Shown: positions 1 to 6,700 of the stretch, in pieces
How positions within the stretch are numbered: position 1 is the first letter of the stretch
How the letters are laid out: each line of letters starts with the position of its first letter
The notes under the pieces: generated by a model
What the model was told of the DNA's origin: nothing
The model's database searches: none
The model's input: only the letters and a program-made list of their open reading frames with translations
Made by a program: the position numbers and the translations under genes
Source: Actinomycetes bacterium
Lineage (GTDB): Bacteria > Actinomycetota > Actinomycetes > Actinomycetales > Beutenbergiaceae
DNA: 15,503 nucleotides
Direction of reading: 5' to 3'
Assembly (NCBI GenBank): GCA_021793935.1
Contig: JAJYRV010000017.1
Coordinates: 1-15,503, forward strand

Positions 1-90
1 GCAACCTACCCCGGGGCGGGGGCGACGATCGGGCAGGGCATCACGCTCGGGTACGTCGCAGCCCGTGATGCCGCGGGCCTGCTCGGGTAG
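1..90 (+). CDS. C-terminal end of a FAD-dependent oxidoreductase (KstD/FrdA-like), 5' partial
   Basis: The window opens inside an ORF that reads in frame from base 1 to a TAG at 88-90, giving 29 residues. The stretch YPGAGATIGQGITLGYVAAR resembles the last FAD-contacting segment of the fumarate reductase/3-ketosteroid dehydrogenase flavoprotein superfamily, where a glycine-rich P-G-x-G-x-T-x-G segment and a G-Y/F-x-A-x-R/G-x-A helix close the protein. Only this tail is visible, so the substrate cannot be inferred. The family assignment rests on this single motif; the gene body lies to the left of the window. Confidence 0.65.
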   Translation, partial: ATYPGAGATIGQGITLGYVAARDAAGLLG

Positions 91-299
91 AACCCTCACG
101 TGCACGGGGCGTCCCCTTCACCGAGCGGGCCGACGCCCACGGCCCGCGGGCGTCCTCGGATACCTCGCCGGCGGGATATCGAACCGTCCCCATTCGGCCT
201 CGCGGGGCTCACCGAGGCGAGATTCCCGCCCATCGCCGAGAGATAAATGTCACTGTTTCTCTCCTGACCAGCGGCCATGGCGCGGACGAAGTTCCCAGA
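91..299. other. Intergenic region between flavoprotein tail and TetR gene: hairpins, no gene
   Basis: No convincing coding sequence is seen. The ORFs here are short, arginine/proline-rich and without a ribosome-binding site. The left half is GC-rich and holds inverted repeats. GCGGGCC (125-131) pairs with GGCCCGC (141-147), and GACGCCC (132-138) pairs with GGGCGTC (148-154). GCCTCG (197-202) pairs with CGAGGC (213-218). The first group could end transcription of the upstream flavoprotein gene, although no T-tract follows. The right half (about 238-263) is AT-richer and contains a separate inverted repeat. Confidence 0.5.
238..263. promoter_or_regulatory. Candidate operator: inverted repeat upstream of the TetR gene
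   Basis: GAGAGATAAA (238-247) and TTTCTCTC (256-263) form an inverted repeat that is perfect except for one extra T, around an 8-base spacer. It lies in an AT-rich island about 37 bp before the TTG start of the TetR-family gene. TetR regulators commonly bind such imperfect dyads in their own promoters, so autoregulation is a reasonable inference. No clear -35/-10 pair could be placed. Confidence 0.35.
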
Positions 300-947
300 T
301 TGGTTGACTACGATAAACCCATGGTTAGGTCGGGCCCTGAAACTACACGTACGGAACTCCTTTACGCCGCAGCACTAGAGATCGCCGAACGCGGGTATAG
401 CGGCGCGTCGTTCTCCTCCGTGGCCGCGCGCCTGGGATTGACGAAGGGGGCGTTTGCGTACCACTTTCCAACGAAGCAAGCCCTCGCCGTCGCCCTCATG
501 GAAGAGTTCGATGAAACGTTCAGCAACGCGGTGGCGCACGCGCGGGAGGATTTTCCCAGCGACGATCTGCGTACCGCGCTGTTCGCGCTCCGGGAGATCG
601 AGGCGAAGGCGGACGCCGAACCCGTCGTTGCCGCCGCGTTCATCCTCATGTGCGACCCGCAGCCGCCCGTGGAGGAGATCCACGATACGTTCCGGCGCTG
701 GATCGCCACGTTCATCGAGTTCCTCCAGAACGCGAAAGCCAGCGGCCAGGTGGAGCTGTCGGTGCCGCTGGAAGACGCCGCGGACTTCCTCGTCATCTCC
801 CTGCTCGGGCTCACCAACCTCAGCCACCGCACTTTCGCCCGTTCCAGCGCGAAGGACCAGATGCACCTGCGGTTGCTGTTCTCCGCGCTCGGGGTGTCCA
901 ACACCGAGGCGCTCATCACCGAAGTGCTCGGAGTGCCCCAGCCCTGA
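300..947 (+). CDS. TetR/AcrR-family transcriptional regulator (ScbR-like)
   Basis: A 215-aa protein with a classic N-terminal TetR helix-turn-helix at about residues 16-62: RTELLYAAALEIAERGYSG, then FSSVAARLGLTKGAFAYHFP and TKQALA. The spacing fits the TetR_N fold, and the Y-H-F-P-T/S-K ending of the recognition helix is diagnostic. The C-terminal ligand-binding half is variable, so the effector is unknown. The wording of the DNA-binding domain recalls actinobacterial gamma-butyrolactone-receptor-like (ScbR/ArpA) regulators, but this is not proof of a butyrolactone ligand. The start is uncertain: TTG at 300 gives the longest ORF, and ATG at 321 would remove seven poorly conserved residues. 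Neither has a good Shine-Dalgarno. Targets could be its own promoter, the upstream flavoprotein gene or ddh. Confidence 0.9.
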   Translation: MVDYDKPMVRSGPETTRTELLYAAALEIAERGYSGASFSSVAARLGLTKGAFAYHFPTKQALAVALMEEFDETFSNAVAHAREDFPSDDLRTALFALREIEAKADAEPVVAAAFILMCDPQPPVEEIHDTFRRWIATFIEFLQNAKASGQVELSVPLEDAADFLVISLLGLTNLSHRTFARSSAKDQMHLRLLFSALGVSNTEALITEVLGVPQP

Positions 948-1006
948 GCGGCAATTTCGTTCCTCTCCCCTTTCCCTGCCAGACTGAAGGAAGCTGCATT
1001 GCCATC

Positions 1007-1020
1007 GCCCCGGCCGGGGC
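1007..1020. repeat. Perfect 14-bp GC palindrome before ddh
   Basis: GCCCCGGCCGGGGC is a perfect palindrome ending 17 bp before the ddh start codon and 8 bp before its Shine-Dalgarno. In RNA it could form a short hairpin in the ddh leader; in DNA it could be a protein-binding dyad. It has no T-tract, so termination of the TetR transcript is unlikely to be efficient. Its function is unknown. Confidence 0.4.
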
Positions 1021-1037
1021 AGGAACGAGGGAGGAAA

Positions 1038-2024
1038 ATGCCGATCAGAATCGGAATCGTCGGTTACGGAAATCTTGGCCGCGGTGTTGAGTTGGCGATC
1101 GCGGGGCAACCCGACCTCGCGCTGGCGGGAATCTACACCCGGCGCGCGCCCGAGGCGCTCACGCCCGCGACGCCCGCTCCGGTCCGGCCGTACGAGGACC
1201 TCCTCGCCGATGACCTCGCCGCCGCCGAGCGAGACCTCGACGTGCTCATCCTGTGCGGAGGGTCACGCACCGACCTACCCGAACAAACCCCCGAACTCGC
1301 CGCGCGATTCACGGTCGTCGACTCCTTCGACACCCACGCCCGCATCCCCGAACACTACGAGGCGGTCGGGGCGAAGATTTCTGCGACGACGGCGATCATC
1401 TCCACCGGTTGGGATCCCGGGCTGTTCTCCATCAACCGGGTCTACGCCGAGGCGGTGCTGCCCACGGGGCAGACCTCCACCTTCTGGGGCAAAGGACTGA
1501 GCCAAGGACACTCCGATGCCGTGCGCCGCGTACCGGGAGTTGCCGCCGGGGTGCAATACACCATCCCTGCGCCCGAGGCGATGGAAGCGGCGCGGGCGGG
1601 CCGGGCAGGGGAGGCGCCGGCGTCCTCGAAACACGAACGTCACTGCTACGTCGTGCCCGAGGACGGGGCGGACCCGGAGACGATCCGGGAAGCGATCGTG
1701 ACGATGCCCGACTACTTCGCGGACTACGACACGACCGTGGAGTTCATCACCGCCGAGGAGCTCGAAACCAACCACCAGGGGATGCCGCACGGGGGATTCG
1801 TCATCCGCTCCGGGCTCACGAGCGCCGAGTCCCGGCAAGTCATCGAATACTCCCTCGCGCTGGGCTCCAACCCCGAGTTCACTGCGAGCGTGCTCGTTGC
1901 CTATGCCCGCGCCGCCCACCGCCTGCACACCCGCGGCGCGCACGGGGTGTTCACCCCATTCGACATCGCCCCCGGGCTGTTGCACCCGGCCGACCCGGCT
2001 CACCTTCGAGCCACGATGCTGTAG
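1038..2024 (+). CDS. ddh: meso-Diaminopimelate D-dehydrogenase
   Basis: A 328-aa protein, close to the 320 aa of Corynebacterium glutamicum Ddh (EC 1.4.1.16). The family catalyses NADPH-dependent reductive amination of tetrahydrodipicolinate to meso-diaminopimelate in one step, bypassing the succinylase/acetylase branches. It feeds lysine and, in DAP-type walls, peptidoglycan. The N-terminal Rossmann loop GYGNLG lies at residues 9-14. The family-typical D-S-F-D-x-H segment follows, then the substrate/catalytic block STGWDPGLFSINR and WGKGLSQGHSDAVRR. The ATG at 1038 is chosen because GGGAGGAAA lies directly upstream and the Rossmann strand begins at once; a longer in-frame ATG at 999 would add 13 residues with no ribosome-binding site. 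The stop codon overlaps the Shine-Dalgarno of the next gene, so ddh and the NIF3 gene are probably cotranscribed. Confidence 0.95.
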   Translation: MPIRIGIVGYGNLGRGVELAIAGQPDLALAGIYTRRAPEALTPATPAPVRPYEDLLADDLAAAERDLDVLILCGGSRTDLPEQTPELAARFTVVDSFDTHARIPEHYEAVGAKISATTAIISTGWDPGLFSINRVYAEAVLPTGQTSTFWGKGLSQGHSDAVRRVPGVAAGVQYTIPAPEAMEAARAGRAGEAPASSKHERHCYVVPEDGADPETIREAIVTMPDYFADYDTTVEFITAEELETNHQGMPHGGFVIRSGLTSAESRQVIEYSLALGSNPEFTASVLVAYARAAHRLHTRGAHGVFTPFDIAPGLLHPADPAHLRATML

Positions 2025-2033
2025 GAGGAGAAC

Positions 2034-2870
2034 GTGGCCACCATCGCCGAAATCACCGGCTACCTCAACGAACTCTACCCACAAGACACGGCCGAGGCGT
2101 GGGACGCGGTCGGGCTCACCGTCGGCGAACCGGACGCCCGCGTGGGCACCGCGCTGTTCGCCGTCGACATTGATCCCATCGTCGTCGCCGAGGCGATCGA
2201 CCTCGGCGCGGACCTCATCGTCACCCATCACCCGCTGTTCCTGTCCGGAACGATCACCGTAGCGGCGAACACGCCCAAGGGCCGGATGGTGCACGACCTC
2301 ATCACCCACGGGATCGGTCTGTACACCGCGCACACGAACGCCGATATCGCCCCGAGCGGCGTCAACGACTCCCTTGCAGGTCTCCTCGGTCTGGAGCGCT
2401 GCGAGCCGCTCGCGCCCTCCACCCACCCCGGGGCCCACCCGGGCAGCGGACTCGGCCGGGTGGGGGTGCTCCCCACCCCGATGCCGCTGCGCGCCTTCGC
2501 CGACCGGGTCGCCGAGGAACTACCCGCGACGGCGCACGGGGTGCGGGTGAGCGGCGACCTCGATCGCCTAATCCACCGGGTAGCGGTATGCGGCGGTTCG
2601 GGAGACTCCTACCTCGACGCCGCCCACGAGGCCGGCGCGGACGTGTATCTCACCTCCGATCTGCGCCACCACCGGGCGAGCGAGGCGAGCCACCAAACCG
2701 GCGCACCCGCCCTCATCGACGTCGCCCACTTCGCCTCCGAATGGCCCTGGCTGCCGGCGGTGAGCGCGAAGGTCGCCGGCAGGTTCGACGTCGTTACTCA
2801 CGTGAGCACCCTCAACACCGACCCGTGGACGACTAGGCTGGCGAGTACAGATGAAGGAGGCACGAGGTGA
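2034..2870 (+). CDS. NIF3/DUF34-family dinuclear metal-centre protein (YbgI-like)
   Basis: A 278-aa NIF3/DUF34 protein with a GTG start preceded by AGGAGG at 2023-2028, overlapping the ddh stop. Family hallmarks are present: E-A-W-D-x-V-G-L near residue 21, the metal-binding T-H-H-P-L with His65/His66, H-T-N-x-D at 100-104, and a C-terminal D-V-A-H-F-x-S-E motif supplying the last His and Glu ligands. Members form hexameric toroids with a two-metal site. The cellular role is unsettled, and a GTP cyclohydrolase-like or metal-chaperone function has been proposed for relatives. The next gene starts inside its stop codon (GTGA overlap at 2867-2870), which implies translational coupling. NIF3 next to a zinc-ribbon coiled-coil protein is a conserved actinobacterial pair (Rv2230c/Rv2229c in M. 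tuberculosis). Confidence 0.93.
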   Translation: MATIAEITGYLNELYPQDTAEAWDAVGLTVGEPDARVGTALFAVDIDPIVVAEAIDLGADLIVTHHPLFLSGTITVAANTPKGRMVHDLITHGIGLYTAHTNADIAPSGVNDSLAGLLGLERCEPLAPSTHPGAHPGSGLGRVGVLPTPMPLRAFADRVAEELPATAHGVRVSGDLDRLIHRVAVCGGSGDSYLDAAHEAGADVYLTSDLRHHRASEASHQTGAPALIDVAHFASEWPWLPAVSAKVAGRFDVVTHVSTLNTDPWTTRLASTDEGGTR

Positions 2871-3601
2871 CCACTGCACCACCGGCGGATCAACGCCGCC
2901 TACTGGATATTCAGGAACTCGACACCCGCCTTGCGCAACTCGCCCACCAACGGCGTACTCACCCCACCCTCGAGACGCTCGCGGAACTGCACGACCGTGC
3001 CGGTGACCTCGACCGCGCGCGCACCCAGGCGGCCGTCACGCTCGGGGACGCCCGCAAGGAACTCCTCAAGGCCGAAACTGACGTGGAGCAGGTGCGCACC
3101 CGCGCCGACCGCGGGAAGGAGCGGTTGAACTCCGGTCAGGGCTCTCCCAAGGAGCTGCAGAACCTCACGGCGGAACTGGAGGCGCTAGCGCGGCGCCAGA
3201 ACGTGCTCGAAGAGGCGCAGCTGGAGCAGATGGAGGCGGTTGAGCAAGCCGAATCCGATATCGCGGCGATCGAGACGCAACTGGAGGCGTTGAACACCCA
3301 GATCGAGGAAGTGACAGCCGAGCGGGACGAGGCCTTCGCCCAGATCGACGGCGAAACGGAGACGGTCTCGGCGTCCCGGGGCCGGCTCACCGAAGGGATT
3401 CCCGAGGAACTGCTGAGCCTGTACGAAGAGGTCCGGGAACGCACGGGCGGACTCGCGGCCGTCGCGTTGCGCGGGGAGAACACCGTGGGCGTGCAGGTAC
3501 CGCTGAGCCTCACCGAAAAAGCCGCGATCAAATCGGCACCGCCGGAGCAGGTGATTCAATCCGAGGACTACGATTACCTGCTCATCCGGGTCGATGACTA
3601 A
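2867..3601 (+). CDS. CT398/DUF164-type coiled-coil protein with a cysteine-less 'zinc ribbon'
   Basis: A 244-aa protein with GTG start, strong AAGGAGG at 2854-2860 and a 4-bp overlap with the NIF3 gene. Residues about 10-170 form a long charged coiled coil with the conserved S-P-K-E-L-Q-N-L segment near 93-100. The C-terminal 50 residues align with the zinc-ribbon of this family (pattern R-G-x-x-C-x-G-C, then E-V-x-R-C-x-x-C-x-R-I-L-V-R). Here the four cysteine positions read T206, V209, S232 and Y235, and the whole protein contains no cysteine. The fold's flanking residues (LSLTEKAAIKSAPPEQVIQS, LLIR) remain, so the domain is recognisable but cannot bind zinc in the usual way. Family function is poorly defined; chlamydial CT398 is linked to the secretion apparatus and sigma54. 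The reading frame is intact, so this is divergence rather than a pseudogene. Confidence 0.85.
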   Translation: MTTAPPADQRRLLDIQELDTRLAQLAHQRRTHPTLETLAELHDRAGDLDRARTQAAVTLGDARKELLKAETDVEQVRTRADRGKERLNSGQGSPKELQNLTAELEALARRQNVLEEAQLEQMEAVEQAESDIAAIETQLEALNTQIEEVTAERDEAFAQIDGETETVSASRGRLTEGIPEELLSLYEEVRERTGGLAAVALRGENTVGVQVPLSLTEKAAIKSAPPEQVIQSEDYDYLLIRVDD

Positions 3602-4365
3602 CTCAGCAAGGTGAGTTCCAGCACGTGCGTGCCGGGCTTACCTTCCGCAAGGGTGACCTCGGCATACTCGATGCCCAAGAGTTCGCGGGCCGCCTGGGCC
3701 ACCTCGTCCACCGTCGCGGGTAGCTCTCCGTTGCGGGTGAGCAGGTGGCGGGTGAGCACACCCCGGTGGTGTTTGGCGAAATGGGAGACGACCACGGGCT
3801 CACCCGCGCGCATCTCGACCGCCTTGACGTGTACCCACGGGCAGGTCGGACGCCACAGCCGCACGTACGGCCCGGACCGGCAATCGAGCACGAGGCGAGG
3901 CGCCTGGGCGTCCATCACCTCGCTCACCTCCGGGCTGAGGAAGGGGATCGGCGCGCCGATCCCGGGGAGTTTCGCCGCCGGTGGGAGCCGGTAAGCGGGA
4001 ATTTCATCGCTCGGGGCGAGGAAGCCGAAAACGGTCGAGGCGATCCGCACGTGCGCCCGGGCCCGCTCGGCCGCGGTTCGGGGGAGGTCGGTGAGCCCGG
4101 CCGCCGCATACAACACCCCGGTGTAGACCTCGCTCGCGGGAGCGGTGGGCGCCTGCAACAGATGGATGTTCGCCTCGACCTCGGCCGCGGTGCTGGGCGG
4201 GGCGTTGATCGCGCCGGGCCCGCCCGCGGAGGCCTCGGTGAGTGCTTCGATGACGCGGGTGCGCGCCTCGGTGAGCTCCGGGTAGGAGAGGGCGGGCAGG
4301 TCCACCGGTCCCCCCGAGGTAGGAGTGGTCTTGCCTTCAGATGGGGGAAGCAGGATGAACACCAC
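3598..4365 (-). CDS. yaaA: Peroxide stress protein YaaA (DUF328/UPF0246)
   Basis: A 255-aa protein beginning MVFILLPPSEGKT, the N-terminal signature of the YaaA family. Further family features are Y-T-G-V-L-Y near residue 122, a D-C-R-S-G-P-Y-V block, and H-F-A-K-x-x-R-G-V-L-T-R towards the C-terminus. In E. coli YaaA is induced by OxyR and limits intracellular free iron during peroxide stress; the biochemical activity is not fully defined and a DNA-binding role has been reported. The start is GTG at 4365, followed by a second GTG, with no Shine-Dalgarno but a TAGTTT hexamer (4384-4379) that would give an almost leaderless transcript. Its stop (TAG, 3598-3600) overlaps the stop of the convergent coiled-coil gene (TAA, 3599-3601). 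Confidence 0.92.
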   Translation of the reverse strand: MVFILLPPSEGKTTPTSGGPVDLPALSYPELTEARTRVIEALTEASAGGPGAINAPPSTAAEVEANIHLLQAPTAPASEVYTGVLYAAAGLTDLPRTAAERARAHVRIASTVFGFLAPSDEIPAYRLPPAAKLPGIGAPIPFLSPEVSEVMDAQAPRLVLDCRSGPYVRLWRPTCPWVHVKAVEMRAGEPVVVSHFAKHHRGVLTRHLLTRNGELPATVDEVAQAARELLGIEYAEVTLAEGKPGTHVLELTLLS

Positions 4366-4390
4366 GCCAGGCTAGCGTAAACTAGGAGGC

Positions 4391-4391
<1 letters not shown>
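4355..4391 (+). promoter_or_regulatory. Candidate rnpB promoter, overlapping the yaaA promoter and start
   Basis: TAAACT at 4378-4383 fits an actinobacterial -10 (TANNNT). It lies 7 bases before the predicted 5' end of rnpB, where the P1 helix begins at 4391. A weak -35-like ATGAAC at 4355-4360 gives a 17-bp spacer. On the other strand the same bases read TAGTTT, a plausible -10 for yaaA. The two divergent promoters would therefore share their -10 region, and the rnpB -35 lies within the first codons of yaaA. Confidence 0.5.
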
Positions 4392-4750
<359 letters not shown>

Positions 4751-4786
4751 ATACAAGAAAAATCATCCGCGGAATATCAAGGGAAA

Positions 4787-5137
4787 CTAGGTGTCGGTGC
4801 CTGTGACCTTCGGTGCAGTCCGCACAGAGTCCGCACCAGAAAACGTTAAGACGCTGTCAACCGCCGACCTCGTACGCTCCTCGGAGTCCTCCCAAAGATG
4901 GGAATAGGTATCCAGCGTCTCGGTTGCGGACTTATGTCCCAGCCGCGCCTGGACGGTCTTCACGGACTCGCCATGCCGAATCAGAAGCGAAGCGTAGTAG
5001 TGGCGAAGATCGTGGAACGTTGCCTCAACCTTCGCCTTCTTCGTGAGTTTCTGGAAGTGCTCATTGAAGGTCGATCGCCGCTGCAACAGTCCAGTAGCCG
5101 AGTTGAAAACCGTGTCCTTCGGGCCGGTGCCGAACAA
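4787..5137 (-). pseudogene. Tyrosine recombinase/integrase, C-terminal fragment
   Basis: A 116-residue reading frame carrying the second half of a phage-type tyrosine integrase catalytic domain. It has the box II motif F-H-D-L-R-H with His42/Arg45, L-G-H with His68, and the nucleophile Tyr78 in L-D-T-Y-S-H-L-W. The first catalytic arginine, the beta-hairpin lysine, the core-binding domain and the arm-binding domain are absent; full-length relatives are usually about 350-400 aa. The TTG at 5137 is only the first usable start. Two in-frame stops lie directly upstream (5138-5143), and 5138-5223 holds no recognisable integrase sequence. The 3' end encodes two of the GTCCGCA repeats. Position and orientation, reading toward the adjacent att core, are normal for an element's integrase. 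Confidence 0.85.
4817..4835 (+). repeat. Putative integrase arm sites, rnpB side (2 x GTCCGCA)
   Basis: AGTCCGCA occurs at 4817-4824 and GTCCGCA again at 4829-4835, with starts 11 bp apart. The pair lies 67 bp inside the att core, within the 3' end of the integrase remnant. The same heptamer at the same spacing occurs three times near the other end of the element, in the same orientation. Paired arm-type sites bound by an integrase N-terminal domain are the natural explanation, as in lambda and mycobacteriophage L5 systems. Confidence 0.6.
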
Positions 5138-5223
5138 TCACTATCCGCAGCCCGAACCCACCTCAACCACCGTCAACAGGGGACTCCAATACGCCGCCGC
5201 CCTTGGCGAATAACAAATCGAGT

Positions 5224-5361
5224 TCAGAAGCCGAAATCGTCAAGGATGTTATAGGCGATCTCATCAACGACATCGTCCGTCTTCTTGTTCAATCGTTTCT
5301 GGATCTCCTCCTCCGAGGCGTCCTCGGGAACCCGGATCTCAAACTCGCGTTCAATCGACAT
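5224..5361 (-). CDS. Small acidic 45-aa protein in the element remnant
   Basis: An ATG-started ORF of 45 codons beginning MSIEREFEIRVPEDASEEEI and ending N-I-L-D-D-F-G-F. It is preceded by AAGGGGAAAG about 4 bases before the ATG and by TAATGT, a possible -10. It is strongly acidic, with alternating charged residues and a probable helix from about residue 13 onwards. The good ribosome-binding site and the sequence's protein-like character support translation. I do not recognise the family. In an integrative element it could be a small regulator, an antitoxin-like protein or a directionality factor, but none of these is shown. It lies upstream of the truncated integrase on the same strand. Confidence 0.55.
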   Translation of the reverse strand: MSIEREFEIRVPEDASEEEIQKRLNKKTDDVVDEIAYNILDDFGF

Positions 5362-5441
5362 ACTGCTTTCCCCTTACATTAGGTTGAGAACCCCAAGCCC
5401 CCAGACAGTGGCGGACGATGCACAGCCAGACCGAGCAGTCG

Positions 5442-5678
5442 TCAGAAGGCGCGCCAGAATGAATTCTCGGCCGAGTTCATGAACGCTTGGAAGTCTGGGC
5501 CGTTCATCCACTTCGCGAATAGGAGTAGGCCGACGAGGGCGAACCAGAACCACCACCGCTTATGAAGTGGCTGCCTGGCGTCCTCCTGTCCACTGGGCGG
5601 TTGCTGCGGCATCTGCTCTACGGGGTAGTAGTTGCCGTCACTGGCCAAGTAGTGAGTCTCATCGTCGTGGATCGCCAT
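5442..5678 (-). CDS. Small single-pass membrane protein in the element remnant
   Basis: A 78-aa ORF with ATG at 5678. The N-terminal half is hydrophilic and includes H-Y-L-A-S-D-G-N-Y-Y-P, faintly like the short D-G-x-W/Y-Y-P motif seen before membrane helices in many actinobacterial proteins (SHOCT/DUF2510-like). It is followed by a proline/glutamine-rich stretch. One transmembrane helix is clear at about residues 41-58 (RWWFWFALVGLLLFAKWM), after a basic L-H-K-R, which predicts an N-in orientation. The C-terminal 20 residues are short and probably outside the cell. The leader has TAGGTT and TTAATA upstream but only a weak ribosome-binding site. Function is unknown; such proteins are common cargo of actinobacterial mobile elements. 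Confidence 0.6.
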   Translation of the reverse strand: MAIHDDETHYLASDGNYYPVEQMPQQPPSGQEDARQPLHKRWWFWFALVGLLLFAKWMNGPDFQAFMNSAENSFWRAF

Positions 5679-5705
5679 GTTATTAACCTAGCCGACCCTG
5701 CTCCG

Positions 5706-5734
5706 GTCCGCAGGCAGTCCGCATAGGGTCCGCA
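5706..5734 (+). repeat. Putative integrase arm sites, ppgK side (3 x GTCCGCA)
   Basis: GTCCGCA occurs at 5706-5712, 5717-5723 and 5728-5734, exactly 11 bp apart, so all lie on one face of the helix. The cluster is 119 bp from the downstream att core. With the two copies at the other end, this gives five heptamers in two helically phased arrays flanking the element ends, which matches the arm regions of a tyrosine-integrase att site. Confidence 0.6.
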
Positions 5735-5853
5735 AGAACCTCAATACAGCACTATTAGCGCCAACGGCTCCCGCGAGGGGAAACCGCGAAATCGTGCGGC
5801 CTTCAAGCGTTCCCATCACCTTTCAATAGCACCACAAAAATGGGGTGCCAATT

Positions 5854-5877
5854 CCCGGCGTATAGGCCGGCTCACCC
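5854..5877 (+). repeat. Attachment-site core, ppgK-side copy (attR-like)
   Basis: A perfect second copy of the 24-bp end of rnpB. Bases 5872-5874 (TCA on the plus strand) are also the TGA stop codon of ppgK. The junction shows that before insertion the rnpB 3' end overlapped the 3' end of ppgK by about 6 bases, and that the duplication kept both genes complete. Confidence 0.9.
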
Positions 5878-6636
5878 CCGCTGGTGCACCGCGAACGATC
5901 CCGCACCGACGATGCCCGCGTGGTTGCGGAGCTCGGCGGGGATCATCTTTGCGCGGGTCTTGATGAGCGGCATGAACTTCTTGTGATCCTTCGACACCCC
6001 GCCACCGACGATGAACAGGTCGGGGGAGAAGAGGAACTCCACCACCTCGAAATACCGCTGCAGCCGCACCGCCCACTCCTCGTAGCTCAGCCCCTCCCGA
6101 TCCTTGATGGAGGCAGCCGCTCGAGTTTCGGCGTCGTAGCCATCGATCTCCAGGTGCCCCAGTTCCAGGTTGGGCACGAGTCGGCCGTCGTTGACGAGGG
6201 CGGAGCCGATCCCGGTGCCCAGCGTGATGGTCAACACCATCCCGCTAATGTTCTGTCCGGCCCCGTATAGGGTCTCGGCGTAACCGGCGGCATCGGCATC
6301 GTTCATCACCGTCGCCTCGATGCCCACGTGTTCACGTAGCAACTCCACGAGGTTACGATCGATCCAATCGCCGTCCATATTCACCGCCGACCGGCACACC
6401 CCGTGCTGGATGATCCCGGGGAAGGTCACCCCGACCGTCGCGTGAGCGGGCACCTCGAACCGAGTGAGAATCTCGCGGATGGCCCCCGCGACCGCCTCCG
6501 GCGTGGCGGGGCGGGGCGTGGGAATGCGGTACCTGTCATCAAGAAGAACGCCCGTCGTCACGTTGACGGGCGCTCCTTTGATCCCCGAACCGCCGATGTC
6601 GATACCGAAAGCGATCTCCGAGCTGGTGTAGTCCAT
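5872..6636 (-). CDS. ppgK: Polyphosphate glucokinase (ROK family)
   Basis: A 254-aa enzyme that phosphorylates glucose to glucose-6-phosphate using inorganic polyphosphate and often also ATP (EC 2.7.1.63); cytosolic and typical of Actinomycetota. The phosphate-binding loop is [10 protein letters not shown] at residues 11-20. The sugar-binding/catalytic N-D-A-D-A-A-G at 112-118 has Asp113 as the expected catalytic base. Also present are L-G-T-G-I-G-S-A at 139-146, L-E-L-G-H-L-E at 157-163 and V-G-G-G-V-S-K. The ROK zinc motif is absent, as in other PPGKs. Length matches the family (about 250-270 aa). The ATG at 6636 has no Shine-Dalgarno; TAGACT (6649-6644) lies 7 bases before it, suggesting leaderless expression. 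Its stop codon lies in the right-hand attachment repeat. Confidence 0.95.
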   Translation of the reverse strand: MDYTSSEIAFGIDIGGSGIKGAPVNVTTGVLLDDRYRIPTPRPATPEAVAGAIREILTRFEVPAHATVGVTFPGIIQHGVCRSAVNMDGDWIDRNLVELLREHVGIEATVMNDADAAGYAETLYGAGQNISGMVLTITLGTGIGSALVNDGRLVPNLELGHLEIDGYDAETRAAASIKDREGLSYEEWAVRLQRYFEVVEFLFSPDLFIVGGGVSKDHKKFMPLIKTRAKMIPAELRNHAGIVGAGSFAVHQRG

Positions 6637-6700
6637 GCGGACAAGTCTATGGCGTGTTCCTCGGCAAAGGTGAGAGACTGGTCGGTGAGGCAGGAGGAAG

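Noticed and set aside
304..309. TTGACT as a -35 box for a promoter inside the TetR start region
   Set aside because: No acceptable -10 lies 16-19 bp downstream, and it falls within or beside the likely coding start.
1275..2438. 387-codon minus-strand frame across ddh and the NIF3 gene
   Set aside because: Gly/Arg/Val-rich shadow of two coupled genes with strong family signatures; it crosses both genes without respecting their boundary.
4898..5254. 118-codon plus-strand frame within the element remnant
   Set aside because: Antisense to the integrase fragment, which carries the tyrosine-recombinase motifs; the plus-strand product shows no family features.
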